From the NCBI GenBank assembly GCA_025766275.1, contig JAFKAC010000001.1, forward strand, positions 372,001 through 436,000: a DNA stretch of 64,000 bases. The letters are read 5' to 3'. Each line of letters opens with the position of its first letter. The stretch's first letter is position 1. The translations under genes were made by a program, and so were the position numbers. The stretch comes from Lactarius indigo. Its lineage: Eukaryota; Basidiomycota; Agaricomycetes; Russulales; Russulaceae. This document shows positions 23,901-34,415 of this stretch, in pieces. The notes under the pieces are model-generated. The model did not search any database and had not been told where the DNA came from. It saw only the letters and a list, made by a program, of their open reading frames with translations.

Positions 23901-25227
23901 TGGCGTAGATTTTGATGAAACCTTCTCTCCCGTCGCACGATTTGAGTCGCTACGTTTGCTTCTGGCGTTGGCCGCGCTGGAGGACTGGCACATCCATCAG
24001 ATGGATGTTAAGTCTGCTTTTCTCAATGGCGTGCTTGACGAGGAGATTTACATGGAGCAGCCACAAGGTTTCACTGTCACTGGCTCTGAGACGAAGGTGT
24101 GTCGCCTGGTTAAGGCGATCTATGGTCTCAAACAGGCCTCCCGCGCATGGAACTTGCAATTCCATGGAGTGCTCACTGCACTCGGCTTTAAGCGGACGTT
24201 TGCTGATGCTGGCATATATGTGATGCCTCAACGGGAGGGGTATGATCCACTCTTCGTTATTGTCTACGTTGACGACATCACTATACTGGGTCCCTCGCTG
24301 AGTGGTATCAAGCGTTTAAAGTCGGACTTGTCTGAACGCTATGAGATGACAGATCTCGGGGAGATAGAGTCTTATCTTGGTATGCGCATTGTGCGCGACC
24401 GCTCCCTCAGACGCATCGAAATAGATCAGTCTGGCTATATCAAGGATGTCCTTGAACGCTTTGGCATGTCTGATGCAACACCACACAACACACCCTTGCC
24501 CGCTGGTGCTGACGAGCACTTGGTTAAATATACGTCGCAGGCAACTGCCTCAGATATTTCCCACTACCAGTCCTTAATTGGGAGTCTGCTTTATGTGCAG
24601 ATTGGCACTAGGCCAGATATCTCTTTCGCTGTGTCACGTTTGGCGCAGTATGCAGCGAATCCTTCACCACAACATCTGCGACTTGCGCAGTATGTCCTAT
24701 CCTACCTAGTGGGAACTATGGATATGCGTATTGTCTATGATGGCGCCAATGGCGATGGCCTTCATGGCTACACTGATTCCAGTCTGGCTGATCAGACTGA
24801 TGACCGCCACTCCACCTCTGGTTATGTGTTCTTACTAGCTAACGGTGCAATAAGCTGGTCTTTGCGCAAGCAAAAGACTGTTGCCCAAAACACAACGGAA
24901 GCGGAATACATGGCCATGACTGATGCGGCCAACCAGGCTGCGTGGTATCAGAGCTTCCTCACGGAACTCGGGTACGAGGTCGACGACCCCATCCCACTTC
25001 ATGGTGACAATAAGGGTGCCATTGACCTGGCTTTGAACCCTGTCACTGGGAGACGGTCTAAGCACATTGCCATACGGCATCATGTCATTCGGGAGTACAT
25101 CGAAAAGGGGACCATCACCCTCATTAGAACTCCTACTGTGGATATGGTTGCGGACGGCTTCACAAAGTCACTACCGCGTGTCCTGCTGCAGAAGCACAAC
25201 GATGACATGGGACTTGTGTGTACTTAG
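20905..25227 (+). CDS. copia gag-pol polyprotein
   Basis: Single ORF of 1440 codons, ATG at 20905, stop TAG at 25225-25227. Order: gag (UBN2-like, about residues 45-230), CCHC zinc knuckle C-x2-C-x4-H-x4-C near residue 267 (CHYCNKKGHIKPDC), aspartic protease with MDSGATHH near 342, GAG-pre-integrase segment (LDIWHQRMGH) near 470, integrase core with the D-D-E residues in HSDLAGP (about 533), HSDRGGEY (about 597) and SNGKAERFN (about 630), reverse transcriptase with the YVDD catalytic box near 1121, and RNase H (TDSSLAD near 1290, TTEAEY near 1332). All signature residues are present, so the protein may be functional. Made as one polyprotein; no gag-pol frameshift. Confidence 0.95.
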   Translation: MSGSSSTPAAGAGAPPSPTGGSAGGSLPPPSGSTPSTRLSQAHSANFGMPSGIHLTQFDGTGWNEWSGTIEAILTLHEAEDVFTLDTPPSGITTDEWDSVQRRSKAYLRLYLKPDVYSLVADNIVYATFKAKWDKLRDVYAGASGSTTIFNLWIQLTQARLDDSAPMAAQLAKLNELRVALSNAQMGVSDVQYCLILLHALPPSYEVLASTILASGAPSALKHAEIIARIVSEEARRAGPSGSSLNKVAPVKSTGKKGKKDHSGLTCHYCNKKGHIKPDCRKKKKDEADAKEKEKAGNKAANSHILVPTTASIKEVEEPAIDWASQSISVALYAASRVRWMMDSGATHHITPHRSDFKDYTPTKGTVRLGDKSTIDQVGVGSVVFTTSQGISITLSNVLHLPQVKTRFLSTRALAQKGAEIAFDSGSFKISINQKCVAKGYLEDNLYWLDAASVGLNAHTKSSAATLDIWHQRMGHISSAALKAHGPSATTGMDIDSSTTTHTVCRGCEMGKSTRQPFSASSNKRTTRQFEIVHSDLAGPMQTQSLQGSTYTATFIDDHTKFTVVHFLKSKDQFAKSLQMYLAWGETQSGHKLRALHSDRGGEYMSSVTQDILKQKGIEHHLTMPGSPQSNGKAERFNRTIMDKAMSMLHTAGMSKGFWEHAVCAAVHIYNRSPVRGLKWRTPYELWHSGKVPDVSHLRVFGCKGYMHVPADKRRKLDAKAIEVTLIGFEPESKGYKLWDRSTRSVRVSRDVTFNESSFPSLQGVETHPTPSPSVVPSTTVTAVPHPPALPPMRAPSPAHSSSSEEEDVEKLLDPPQVQPRPTTPPPALPAPPTTPKREQVTPTSPPPRPSATRIMRHVPPPSPEMPGGFEDRAQRSQLLREMDNAPRRSARAPVPNPRYFNTDNAAWRGRRLGYAELLAAAFVGRDPATYAEAMRSAAADEWTKACQYEMDALAKNGTWELVDLPPNRKAVKSKWVFKLKADGRYRARLVAKGFTQIPGVDFDETFSPVARFESLRLLLALAALEDWHIHQMDVKSAFLNGVLDEEIYMEQPQGFTVTGSETKVCRLVKAIYGLKQASRAWNLQFHGVLTALGFKRTFADAGIYVMPQREGYDPLFVIVYVDDITILGPSLSGIKRLKSDLSERYEMTDLGEIESYLGMRIVRDRSLRRIEIDQSGYIKDVLERFGMSDATPHNTPLPAGADEHLVKYTSQATASDISHYQSLIGSLLYVQIGTRPDISFAVSRLAQYAANPSPQHLRLAQYVLSYLVGTMDMRIVYDGANGDGLHGYTDSSLADQTDDRHSTSGYVFLLANGAISWSLRKQKTVAQNTTEAEYMAMTDAANQAAWYQSFLTELGYEVDDPIPLHGDNKGAIDLALNPVTGRRSKHIAIRHHVIREYIEKGTITLIRTPTVDMVADGFTKSLPRVLLQKHNDDMGLVCT

Positions 25228-25235
25228 ATTGTAGA

Positions 25236-25246
25236 TCACGGGGAGA
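25236..25246 (+). promoter_or_regulatory. copia polypurine tract
   Basis: CACGGGGAGA directly abuts the 3' LTR start at 25247, the expected site of plus-strand priming. Confidence 0.75.
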
Positions 25247-25876
25247 TGTTGATAAGTGACCCTTGCGCACTTAGCGGCTCGTACGGACCGGACTTGCAGC
25301 ATGGACTGCTTTAGATTAGATATACAGGACTTATAGATTAGATACTGTTTGATCTGAACAATCTGGACTTATCATTGCGTCACATATGACATCACTGTAC
25401 TTCTAATGACATCATACATCCGGACTCTGCGTTGTATAAACGCCTTTGTACTTTCCTTTGTTCCGTACTTAGCTTTATCCTTATTATGATGTCACTATGA
25501 TATCATTTGGTTCTGGACTCTCCTTATTCTTTCTTTCCTTGTTCTCAGAACGTCCACTCCCTTGTCCGTTTGTAGAACAATACTTCCTTGTACTGCGTGA
25601 CTTAGTGTTACATCCCCTGTACAGTGTCACTACCTGAAAGTGTATAAGTAGAGTACCATGTACGCTCCTGGTCCACATCAGTTCTCACTGCTTGTGTGCC
25701 AGGTAAGCTCCCTCCTCTCTAAATGTAACAACATCAGTTCTCACTGCTTGTGTGCCAGACAACCTCTGCTTCACTCTGCTTGACTTCACCCCTGTTGCTG
25801 CCTTTCAGCCACTTCTGATATCTCACCACAGTCCTCTTGTCACTGTGAGTATCATCTTCATGTGTGCTGTTCATCA
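25247..25876 (+). repeat. copia 3' LTR
   Basis: 630 bp, same ends as the 5' LTR; the observed differences are single-base (for example CTGTACAATC versus CTGAACAATC, CCTCTG versus CCCCTG, ACATCATC versus ACAACATC, CTTGTG versus CTTCTG). Confidence 0.92.
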
Positions 25877-26092
25877 ACGAGCAGGCTTAGAAGCGCTGCT
25901 ATGAGTCACAGTAGGTAGCGTCCAACATATCGCGTAAGTATCTCAAACCCTAGTACTACTAGTACTAGTATCGGTGGCGTCCATCCTCAGTCAGCTATCA
26001 GTACCGTATCTCCTATCGTGCTACCGTATCACCGTGTATCGTAGATAAGTCCGTCACTAATATACCTTACCGCCGTAGTGACAACCGGTACA
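25877..26092 (-). repeat. truncated LTR of the Chromovirus-2/4 family, reversed
   Basis: Read on the minus strand from 26092 it starts TGTACCGGTTGT and follows the Chromovirus-2 and -4 LTRs through the phrase GTTGGACGCTA and on to CTCATAGCAGCGC, where it is cut by the copia 3' LTR. It lacks the promoter and R-U5 half. It interrupts the gag of the Ty3 remnant to its right. On its outer side it is preceded by ACCCTTAC, as are both other copies. Confidence 0.8.
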
Positions 26093-26115
26093 GTAAGGGT
26101 CGAAACGTAACACAA

Positions 26116-28336
26116 GGCAAGTGTTACAGGTGTGGTTCTAAGGACCACTCAAAGAAGGATGGAAATCACGAACGCGACATGTGCCACCATTGTCAAAAGG
26201 TCAGACATCGGGCACCTGTCTGCATGCTCAAATTCATGGGGAAACCCGCCAAAGCAAAAGCTGTGGCCAGTAGTGAGGAGTGTTGAAGCGCAGAACTAAC
26301 AAGCAAGGGATAAGCTTGAACAGCTAGGAGGACAAGTTAACTTCAGAGGTGAAGGGAACTCTATTACAGCTGCATACCTAGGAGGACAAGTTACTATAAA
26401 GAAGCAATGCCTATGAGTAAAGGTAATAAGAGAAGTAAAGAGAAAGGGAACTTACACTTCAGAGGTGAAGGGAACTCTGAAGTGTAGAGGCGAAAACAGC
26501 AGTCCTTATATACAGGACGCTTAGCTAATAATGGTCTGTGCGCACTGGTGACCCAAACACAATAGAGGTGGTCTGTGCGCCAGAGGGAGAAACGCCATTG
26601 GATGGCAGAGAACAATAGCTGCCTAAAGCAGACAATACCGGTATCTTAACAATAGAAAGAACAATAAGAACCATATATGGATCTAACAATAAAGATAAAC
26701 AAAAGCGGTCCGTATGAGTCCGGAGTGTCCATAAGTCCATAAGGGACAGATACCGTATATAGTATGTGGGCTGACTCAATCAGATCCCACGAGACATGTG
26801 ACTTTAACAGTCGCGTCTCAACAAGGAGACCCCCTCCCAACCTTCTTCCAGTCAAGTCGGCGGCTTCCACTGCCCAATCAAGCACTTCCGCACTGCTCAA
26901 AGCCAATACGTCCCAGGCAGACGTAGCAAAGTTATTGGCGGCGCTCACAGCCCAACAAGAGCAAATCAATGCTCTTAAAGCGGCTTTTTAGATCCAGGGG
27001 TAGTCATAGCTGCGGACTCCCCTGGTAAAACAGATACGGTTGACTCGGCTTCATGTAGTTGTAAGATATGCCTACAATCTCGCCTCGTTTCGGACTCAGA
27101 CCAATCTGTAATTCCTACATACCATTCTGTTTCTGCCTGTAAAGTTGATAGTAGTGATGTCTCGGCTTCCTGTTCTGATTCTACATCTACATCTGCCTCA
27201 GAGATGAACAATAGTATTAGTGTTCCGATTGCTCCACAAATTGTAGCAGCGCCGCAAGTGATGACTTCTGATGCAGCGCTTTCTTCATGTATTATTCCCA
27301 AAACAAAAGATAGCAGATCTCATTTTCATATTTCTGTTGAATTACAAGGACGTCATCATACTGTAAAAGTAGCAGCCATGGTAGACTCTGGAGCAACTTT
27401 GTTGTTCCTGGACAAGAAGTACGCTGACCGCCACAAGATGTTGCAAGTTCCGCTGGAGCATCCCATTACCCTATACAATATAGATGGGACGCTCAATGAA
27501 GCTGGCAGTATCACCCACAAAGTAACACTCGTTCTCAAAGTCGGTCCTAGTGCAGAAAAGTTCGACTTCATGGTCACTTCACTAGGTCCAGAATGGGTTA
27601 TATTGGGACTGCCCTGGCTTAGACATCGGAACCCGCACATAGACTGGCAGGAAGGCACTATGTGTCTCAACTCCAGCGCTGAAATAGCTGCACCAGAGAT
27701 AGAGATAGAGGTGACGCGCATTATGGCGAACTGTATGGAATGCCGCTGTCTCCTTGCAGAGAAAGTGTTAGACACGGTCTCTGATGAAGTTTTCTGTTTG
27801 GCTGGTTTCACGTACTCTCAGCAGATTGCCAAGAAAGCGATAACCTTCAAACCTAAGAAAACCTTTGAAGAGATGGTCCCTGAACACTATTGTGACTTCG
27901 CAAAAGTCTTCTCTGAGGAAGAATCCCAGAGACTCCCTGAGCACCAACCATAGGACCACGCCATAGACCTAGAACCAGATGCAGTTAAACACTGGAAGGT
28001 CAAGACGTACCCCATGTCACCCAGCAAGCAAGTGGAATTGGACAAATTCTTAGATGAACACATAGGAAAAGGATATTTAGTGCCATCTAAGTCACCCATG
28101 GCATCCCCTGTGTTCTTCATAAAGAAAAAGGACAGCAAGCTCCGTCTAGTCCAAGACTATCGCTGTCTTAATAAAATCACCATTAAGAACCAATATCCAC
28201 TTCCACTCACTGCCGACATTATTAATAGGCTTAAGGGAGCTCAGTACTTCACTAAGTTCGACGTTCAGTGGGGATATCACAATATCTGCATCAAAGAAGG
28301 CAATGAATGGAAAGGTGCCATTGTCACTAACAGGGG
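26116..28336 (+). pseudogene. Ty3/gypsy remnant-0 (gag end, protease, start of RT)
   Basis: Left end: 26116-26280 encodes two cysteine knuckle motifs (CYRCGSKDHSKK..., CHHCQKVRHRAPVC). After a 529-bp solo LTR (26281-26809), gag resumes (SRVSTRRPPPN...) and stops at TAG after NALKAAF near 26990. Pol lies in the -1 frame: an aspartic protease with VDSGATLLFL (about 27380) and ILGLPWLRHRNP (about 27607), then the RT N-terminus with YPLPLTADII (about 28197) and KFDVQWGYHN. One premature TAG near 27951 replaces the Trp of the usual PWDHAIDL (TGG to TAG). At 28336 the RT is cut by the LTR of Chromovirus-1. The rest of the element is not found beyond that insertion. Confidence 0.85.
26281..26809 (-). 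repeat. solo LTR, unassigned family
   Basis: 529-bp insertion in the gag of Ty3 remnant-0. Ends TGTTGAAG...CTTTAACA (near-perfect inverted ends). On the minus strand it carries CTGTATATAAGGA, a good TATA box, in the expected position of an LTR promoter, and an inverted repeat around TTCAGAGGTGAAGGGAACTCTGAA (hairpin). No perfect 5-bp target duplication (AGGAG versus GTCGC). No internal domain, so read as a solo LTR. Confidence 0.65.
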
Positions 28337-28915
28337 TGTTATGATCCGACGCTTCGGACCTCAGTCACAGTATGTCTCCACCCTGCCTTTCCCCTTCTGT
28401 ACTATACCTTGTTACCAAAGGAGCTACTGTTACTAGTGGCGCTGTTTCTTTGATCCAAACTTCTGCTTGCTCCATTTAGTCTCTTTGATATTGTGTGGAC
28501 TTGTGTTCATGTTGTTTGGAACCCTGTCCTATATAAACCTGTACTGTAGACCGTAGGAAGCCAGACTTGGCTTCGTTTGCAATCTAGCAACCTTGCCTTC
28601 GTACTTTGGTGTGACCTCACTCTGTTCCCTTCTTCTTGTGCATCCCCTACCTCAGTCCTTAACCAGGACACTTCGAAGTCTTTGCAGTTGAACTATATCA
28701 ACGTGTCACACCTGCTATACTCTGTGCACTAGCAAGATCAAGTGTAGAGAAGTGTCAGACACTTTGGACGAGGAGTCCTACATTACAGAGTAGTGCTGCA
28801 CCCTGTGCCACACTTTCGCCACTTGTATTTCATAGCAATAAGACAACAGAAGTCTTCGCTTGATACTTGTGTGACTTGAAACCCCTAGAACCCACGCCCC
28901 TGCTAGGGCGTAACA
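28337..28915 (+). repeat. Chromovirus-1 5' LTR
   Basis: 579 bp, TGTTATGATCC...GGGCGTAACA. TATA box TATATAAA at 28530-28537. The predicted RNA start carries the 11-mer AGACTTGGCTT at 28563-28573. Confidence 0.92.
28563..28573 (+). promoter_or_regulatory. self-primer 11-mer at predicted mRNA 5' end (Chromovirus-1)
   Basis: AGACTTGGCTT lies 33 nt after the start of the TATA box and is perfectly complementary to the primer-binding site at 28917-28927. Confidence 0.75.
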
Positions 28916-28916
28916 T

Positions 28917-28927
28917 AAGCCAAGTCT
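28917..28927 (+). promoter_or_regulatory. Chromovirus-1 primer-binding site (self-priming type)
   Basis: AAGCCAAGTCT, beginning two bases after the LTR end, is the reverse complement of the 11-mer at 28563-28573. No TGG, so no sign of ordinary tRNA 3'-end priming. Confidence 0.75.
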
Positions 28928-29177
28928 ACAACTCCCACCACACCCAAGACACTACTGCCACACAGCAGAGTGGGTGACGATCCAAGAGGACGCATCAGCC
29001 AACAACCAGACACTCCACAGAACCCAGAAACGACGGCATAGCCGGGTGACGGATCCTCCCTGACATAAGAGGCCGCTTCAGCCATCCCCTTACACAAATC
29101 AGCACCCAAAACAGACCACAATCGTGGCTAGCATCAGTGTCACCTTTGAATCAGACAACGATTGGACCCCAGTCCAT

Positions 29178-31569
29178 CAGGAAAAATGGTATCCTAGAAT
29201 TTTTTAAAAAATTTAACAAATTTCAGAAAAATGGTAATATATGTTAAGAAATAAGCTGTTTTTCCGATTTTCCAAAATTGTTAAGATAGGTGAGATAAAA
29301 ACCTCCCTCCAAATTTCCAGTTAGATTTGGTAAAATCTTACCAAATATCCGAATAAATGGACATATCTCAGCATATATTGGGTGAATATGTCCAAAATTG
29401 CATCACAAACAGCAGAGTATTTTAGTTGCAAACAAGGGCACTCAGTTATAGTTGCATCAAAAAAACAATAATATATTGTAACTAATAAGAGTACACAGAA
29501 CTACAATTGATACAGGGTAAGTGAGGGCAGTGACATGGTCATGGCAATGGCCGATGTGTGGCGGGGTGGCAGTGGGACAGGTAGCGGCAGTGTCATGGAT
29601 TGCCATAGGCCTGCAGGTTCAATATAAGAAAAAAAGCAAAACCAAAAAATCAAATAAAAAAAAAACTTATCTAAATATTGAGCCAAGTGTATGGCGGCGA
29701 CATTGCCACGACCGGCGTGGTGGTAAGCGAGGGAGACAGTGGTCCTGCACGAGTTCAACATTAAAAGAAAAAAAAAAAGAAAAAAAGAAAAACTTATCTA
29801 GATTTGTGGAGCCAAGGTAGGAGGGCGTGGGGTCACGACAAGGCTTGCACGTAGCAAGTTGGCACTGTGGTGGGGGTCTTGCGTCCATGTTGGGAATGTC
29901 GCCATGGACCGGCGTGGTGGAAAGGCGAAGTCGTTGAGGCATGGCGGTTGGAGGGGATGGCGTGGTGCCGTTGTCCTGTCTTGCATGTGGCAAGGCGGTG
30001 GTGAGGACCTGCGAGGTGAGGTCCGAGGTGCATTGCATGCGCTGGAGAAGCAAGATGAGAAAAAGAAAAAGAAAAAGAGAAAAAAAAAACATATCTTGTC
30101 TGCTGGGCCGAAGCCCAGCTTGTCGTCAGCTGCCTCTTCGTGATGAGTGTGGTGAGGAATGGCGGCGGCGGGCGTTGGGGCTGAGGAAAGGAGGTGGCGG
30201 CTTGCATAGCCGGCGCTCGCCACAGACGAGCGAGGTGTGGGCGTCGTCCTTGCGTACAGCGGGTGTGGTGGTAGATCCTTGAGTGGCCCATTAAAAGAAA
30301 ACAAAAAAAAAAAAAGTACCGTCGGCTGCATCTTGCGTTGGCTGTGGGAGTGGAGGTCACGCTGGCCGGGCTGAGATGGTGGTGGTGTGGGCAGGTGCAG
30401 TGGCCTGGATATCAGCGTGATGAGAGACGAGAAAAAAAAAAGACTTACTGTATCCAAGATGTAGGAGGGAGGTGACGTGGCGACTGGGCATGGCGACTTA
30501 GAAAAAAATCGTCAAGCGGAGGCTTAATCTGTGGTGTGAACGCGTGAACGCGTGAACACCCACTCACTCCATTTCCTCTCAACGCTCCCCCACCTGGGGT
30601 TTTTTTTTCTTCTCTTCCCACCACGCACGTGGGCCACCTCCACAGCCTACGCCAGAGGAAAGACGCAGTTGGGGAAGAGCCGGACTTCGGTTCAATGCAT
30701 AAGTTTTTTTTTTCTTTTTTTTCTTTTTTTCTTTCATTCTTTTTTTCCGTTTGCAGGACCCCCCGTGCACATGAACCACCACGGCCATGGCCATACCGGC
30801 CTCATCGCTACCCCCGACGCAGCACGCCATGCCCCAACCGCCAACCCGCCACCACGCCGCCCCAACCTGGTGTCCAAGACCCTGCCACCCCCAACTTAAC
30901 ACCACGCCACCCCGTTATATCACGCAAGACCCCGCTGCCGTTGCCGCCAACCTGCCACGCTACGCCAATGCGGCGTGCAAGACCCCGCCACCACCGACCC
31001 ACCGCGCCACCCCAGTACGCCCACCACCACCTGCACCACGCCGCCCCAACACGCCACGCAAGACCCCGCCACCGCTGACCCGCCACGCTGCCTCATCACA
31101 GCATGCAAGGCCCCGTCACGCGGCTTCAAGACCCTGGTGCCACCGCTGCCCCAGCACGCGGCTTCAAGACTCCGCCACTACTGGCATACCCCCACACCAC
31201 CCCGACACGCCACACAAGACCCCCACTGCCATGTTTCCCTAATACATTAATTAAACTGTAGTTACATGTACTCTTCTCAGTCAAATATATTATTGTTTTT
31301 TGAATGGAGCTACAGTTCACTAAGTTGCACTGAAGTGCTTTGCTGGATGTGATGTAAATTTGGACACATTCAGTCAAAACATACTGAACATGTGTTCATT
31401 TATGCAGATATTTGGTAATATTTCCCAAAATATAACTAGATATTAGAGGGGAGGTCTTTATCTTGCCAATTTTTCACAACTTTTGAAAAATCATAGCAAT
31501 TATTCATATATTACCATTTTTCTAAAAGTTTTTAAATTTTTTAAAAATTCTAGGATACCGTTTTTCCTG
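29178..31569. mobile_element. 2.4-kb long terminal-inverted-repeat (foldback-like) element
   Basis: Ends CAGGAAAAA at 29178 and TTTTTCCTG at 31569; direct AT on both sides (29176-29177, 31570-31571) is a possible 2-bp target duplication whose removal restores the gag frame. Inverted similarity extends inward about 330 bp (to about 29515 and 31235), including GGTATCCTAGAATTTTT, ACCTCCC, GTGTCCAAA/TATGTCCAAA, CATCACA and CAAAAAACAATAATATATT. The interior is strand-asymmetric: the left half is G-rich with recurrent A-runs (near 29640, 29765, 30060, 30300, 30430), the right half T-runs (30600, 30705) then C-rich repeats around GCAAGACCCCGCC. No transposase frame; presumably non-autonomous. Superfamily not determined. 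Confidence 0.8.
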
Positions 31570-32038
31570 ATGTCACAACCAGAACACAAGACGACCTCCC
31601 ACACCACGTCAAAAGCAGTCAACTGGGAAGAGGAGCTCGCTGGGCCACAACATCAGGCAGACCACCTTGTTACAAGTGCCTCATCAAAGGCGAACTCAGA
31701 CCAGTGGAATTCATCAACAACAACTGGTACATCCTCCGATACTTTCAGAACACATACCATACCAGAGCCATAAACATCACACCACACAGATTTGCTGAAG
31801 GACTAGGCTGGTGGAACGAAGAAGACGAACAGAACCCAGAAACACCCACACAACAATCATCCTCAGCACCAAGAAACACTAGGGGAACATACGGACTACA
31901 ACAAGACCCATCAGAAGAAGAACCCAGCTCAGACGAAGCGGAATCACATTCAGAACCATCTCACTCCTCAGAACACCGCTTAGACATCACAGTACCCACA
32001 CAAGCTTCGTCACAAGCCAGCCCCACCATCCCTATTTG

Positions 32039-32617
32039 TGTTATGATCCGACGCTTCGGACCTCAGTCATAGTATGTTTCCACCCTGCCTTTCCCCTTCT
32101 GTACTATACCTTGTTACCAAAGGAGCTACTGTTACTAGTGGCGCTGTTTCCTTGATCCGAACTTCTGCTTGCTCCATTTAGTCTCTTTGATATTGTGTGG
32201 ACTTGTGTTCATGTTGTTTGGAACCCTGTCCTATATAAACCTGTACTATAGACCGTAGGAAGCCAGACTTGGCTTCGTTTGCAATCTAGCAACCTTGCCT
32301 CTGTACTTTGGTGTGACCTCGCCTCATTCCCCTCTTCTTGTGCATCCCCTACCTCAGTCCCTAACCAGGACGCTTCGAAGTCTTTGCAGTTGAACTATAT
32401 CAACGCGTCACACCTGTTATACTCTGTGCACTAGCAAGATCAAGTGTAGAGAAGTGTCAGACACTTTGGATGAGGAGTCCTAAAATACAGAGTAGTGCTG
32501 CACCCTGTGCCACACTTTCGCCACTTGTATTTCATAGCAATAAGACAACAGAAGTCTTCGCTTGATACTTTTGTGACTAGAAATCTTTAGAACCCACGCC
32601 CCTGCTAGGGCGTAACA
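32039..32617 (+). repeat. solo LTR of the Chromovirus-1 family inside Chromovirus-1 gag
   Basis: 579 bp. Perfect 5-bp target duplication ATTTG at 32034-32038 and 32618-32622, and removal restores the gag frame, so it is a solo LTR and not the boundary of a separate element. Its sequence variants (TTTCCTTGATCCGAAC, GACCTCGCCTCATTCC) are shared with the solo LTR at 44423 and differ from the flanking LTR pair, defining a second subfamily. Confidence 0.9.
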
Positions 32618-33517
32618 ATTTGGATAGAACCATCCCCAGCGGAAGAAGGATTCCCAGCCCCACTACCACCAATCAAATTGCCCTCCCCAGTCGAACCACC
32701 CCAGATCCCCATCACACCACAGCCAACACCCATCATGTCAGCTATAAACGCCACAGGCACTGGCACAGGTACCAGCTCAAGCACCGGAACAGGGGGAACA
32801 CCAACAACAAGCTCAGGAGGACTCAAAGGAGCACCCCCTACTCCATTCACCGGAGACAGAACAGAGAGTGGTCAGTTCAAAAGAGAACTACTGCGATACA
32901 TCAAGTTAAACAGTGAAAATGAACTCATCAAAGAACCTTATGCACGAGTACTATTCGCTCTTACAATGTTCAAAGGACCTGGTGTACAACTATGGGTCAA
33001 CCAAACCGAAGATGACATGGAAGCGGCACTAGCAGATCCCACCAAAGCCCTCACCAAAAACAGCAAAGACCTTTGGGATGGTTTTCTCGACACCTTTGAC
33101 AGAGACTGGACCGACACTCTAAACAAAGAAAGAGCCTACCAGAAGCTCATCAGTCTGATGATGCAGGGTGGAGCATTGGACAGTTACATCCTCGACTTCG
33201 AACACCTTGCAGGAATAGCAGGATGGGCAAGAGATGCCCCTGGAATGGTGGAATTCTTCAAAAGAGGATTACCCACAGGACTGTATCGTGCTTGTCTTAT
33301 GTGAACCACCATTCCAAACACCATGGACAAATGGCAGACCGCTGCCAGAGCAGAACATCAATGATGGAAGCTGCTAAAAGCCAGACCAGGGAATAGAAAC
33401 CCAGGGCCAACCCAGAACGTCCACCAAGGACGACCAAAGCGAGACCCAAACGCGATGGATGTAGATGCCACCACTTCCACCCCCTTCAAGAAGCTTACCG
33501 AAGAAGAAAAGAAAACC

Positions 33518-34146
33518 TGATGAACAGCACACATGAAGATGATACTCACAGTGACAAGAAGACTGTGGTGAGATATCAAAGGTGGCTGAAAGGCAGCAAC
33601 AGGGATGAAGTCAAGCAGGGTGAAGCAGAGATTGTCTGGCACACAAGCAGTGAGAACTGATGTTGTTACATTGGAGGGAAGGGAGCTTACCTGGCACACA
33701 AGCAGTGAGAACTGATGTGGACCAGGAGCGTACATGGTACTCTACTTATACTCCTACAGAGGGTGACAGTAGTACAACACAAGTAACGCTAGTCACAGAA
33801 TACAAAGGTGTTATTGTTCTACAAAGGGACAAAAGAGTGGACGCTTTGAGAACAAGGGAGAGGAGAACAAGAAGAGTCCAGAACTAGATGATATCATACT
33901 GACATCATAATAAAGATAATACCAAGTAAAGAACAAAGGAAAGTACAAAGGCGTTGTACAACGTAGAGTCCGGATGTATGATATCATTAGAAGTACAGTG
34001 ATGTCATAGATGACGCAATGATAAGTCCTGATTGTACAGATCAAATAATATCTAATCTACAAGTCCTGTATATCTAATCTAAAGCAGTCCATGCTGCAAG
34101 TCCGGTCCGTATGAGCCGCTAAGTGCGCAAGGGTCACTTATCAACA
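33518..34146 (-). repeat. copia-family solo LTR, reversed
   Basis: 629 bp; reverse complement begins TGTTGATAAGTGACC and ends GTTCATCA like the LTRs of the copia element at 19497. Perfect target duplication AAACC at 33513-33517 and 34147-34151. Somewhat more diverged from the intact element's LTRs than these are from each other, so an older insertion. Confidence 0.93.
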
Positions 34147-34408
34147 AAACCCTCATGAAAGAAGGACGCTGCTTCAAATGCAGACAGCAAGGACACATGG
34201 CTAGGAACTGTCAACGACAAAACACCACCAATCAAACCAAAGCCAGCACCACAGACACCCAAGAAGCGGACACTGCACCCCCATACACCCCAGAAGCAAG
34301 CACCTCATCAGTGGCTGCTACCACAACCGAAGACAAAGTCTGACAAGCCCATGCACTCGTCCAAGGCATGACTGAGGACGAAAAGAGACGCTACTATGCC
34401 TTAGATCA

Positions 34409-34415
34409 GGATTTT
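34409..34415 (+). promoter_or_regulatory. candidate -1 frameshift site, Chromovirus-1
   Basis: G-GAT-TTT in the gag frame, 15 nt before the gag stop, at the only point where gag must pass to pol in the -1 frame. GGATTT-type sites are used for -1 shifting in some retroviruses. Confidence 0.55.

Larger units (their letters stand above)
19497..25876 (+). mobile_element. Ty1/copia LTR retrotransposon, apparently intact
   Basis: 6380-bp element bounded by 630-bp LTRs that begin TGTTGATAAG and end GTTCATCA. The two LTRs differ at only about four positions by eye, indicating recent insertion. Between them are a primer-binding site, a 778-bp leader, one uninterrupted gag-pol ORF and a purine tract. 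No matching target-site duplication is visible (5' flank GTGGG, 3' flank ACGAG). The 3' flank is a truncated LTR of the Chromovirus-2 family in opposite orientation, while the 5' flank is unrelated, so the element's surroundings have been rearranged or it formed by recombination between copies. Confidence 0.93.

Noticed and set aside
26764..26991. A small independent gene starting with ATG or GTG at 26764
   Set aside because: Its first codons lie in the solo LTR; the remainder is the gag tail of Ty3 remnant-0.
29798..31250. Long Pro/Arg-rich and Lys-rich frames in the foldback element
   Set aside because: They follow from C-rich and A/T-run low-complexity sequence; no conserved motif or consistent start.
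28337..32617. A separate short element bounded by the LTRs at 28337 and 32039
   Set aside because: The LTR at 32039 has its own perfect TSD (ATTTG) inside gag and belongs to another subfamily; the 28337 and 40782 LTRs share variants and form the real pair.
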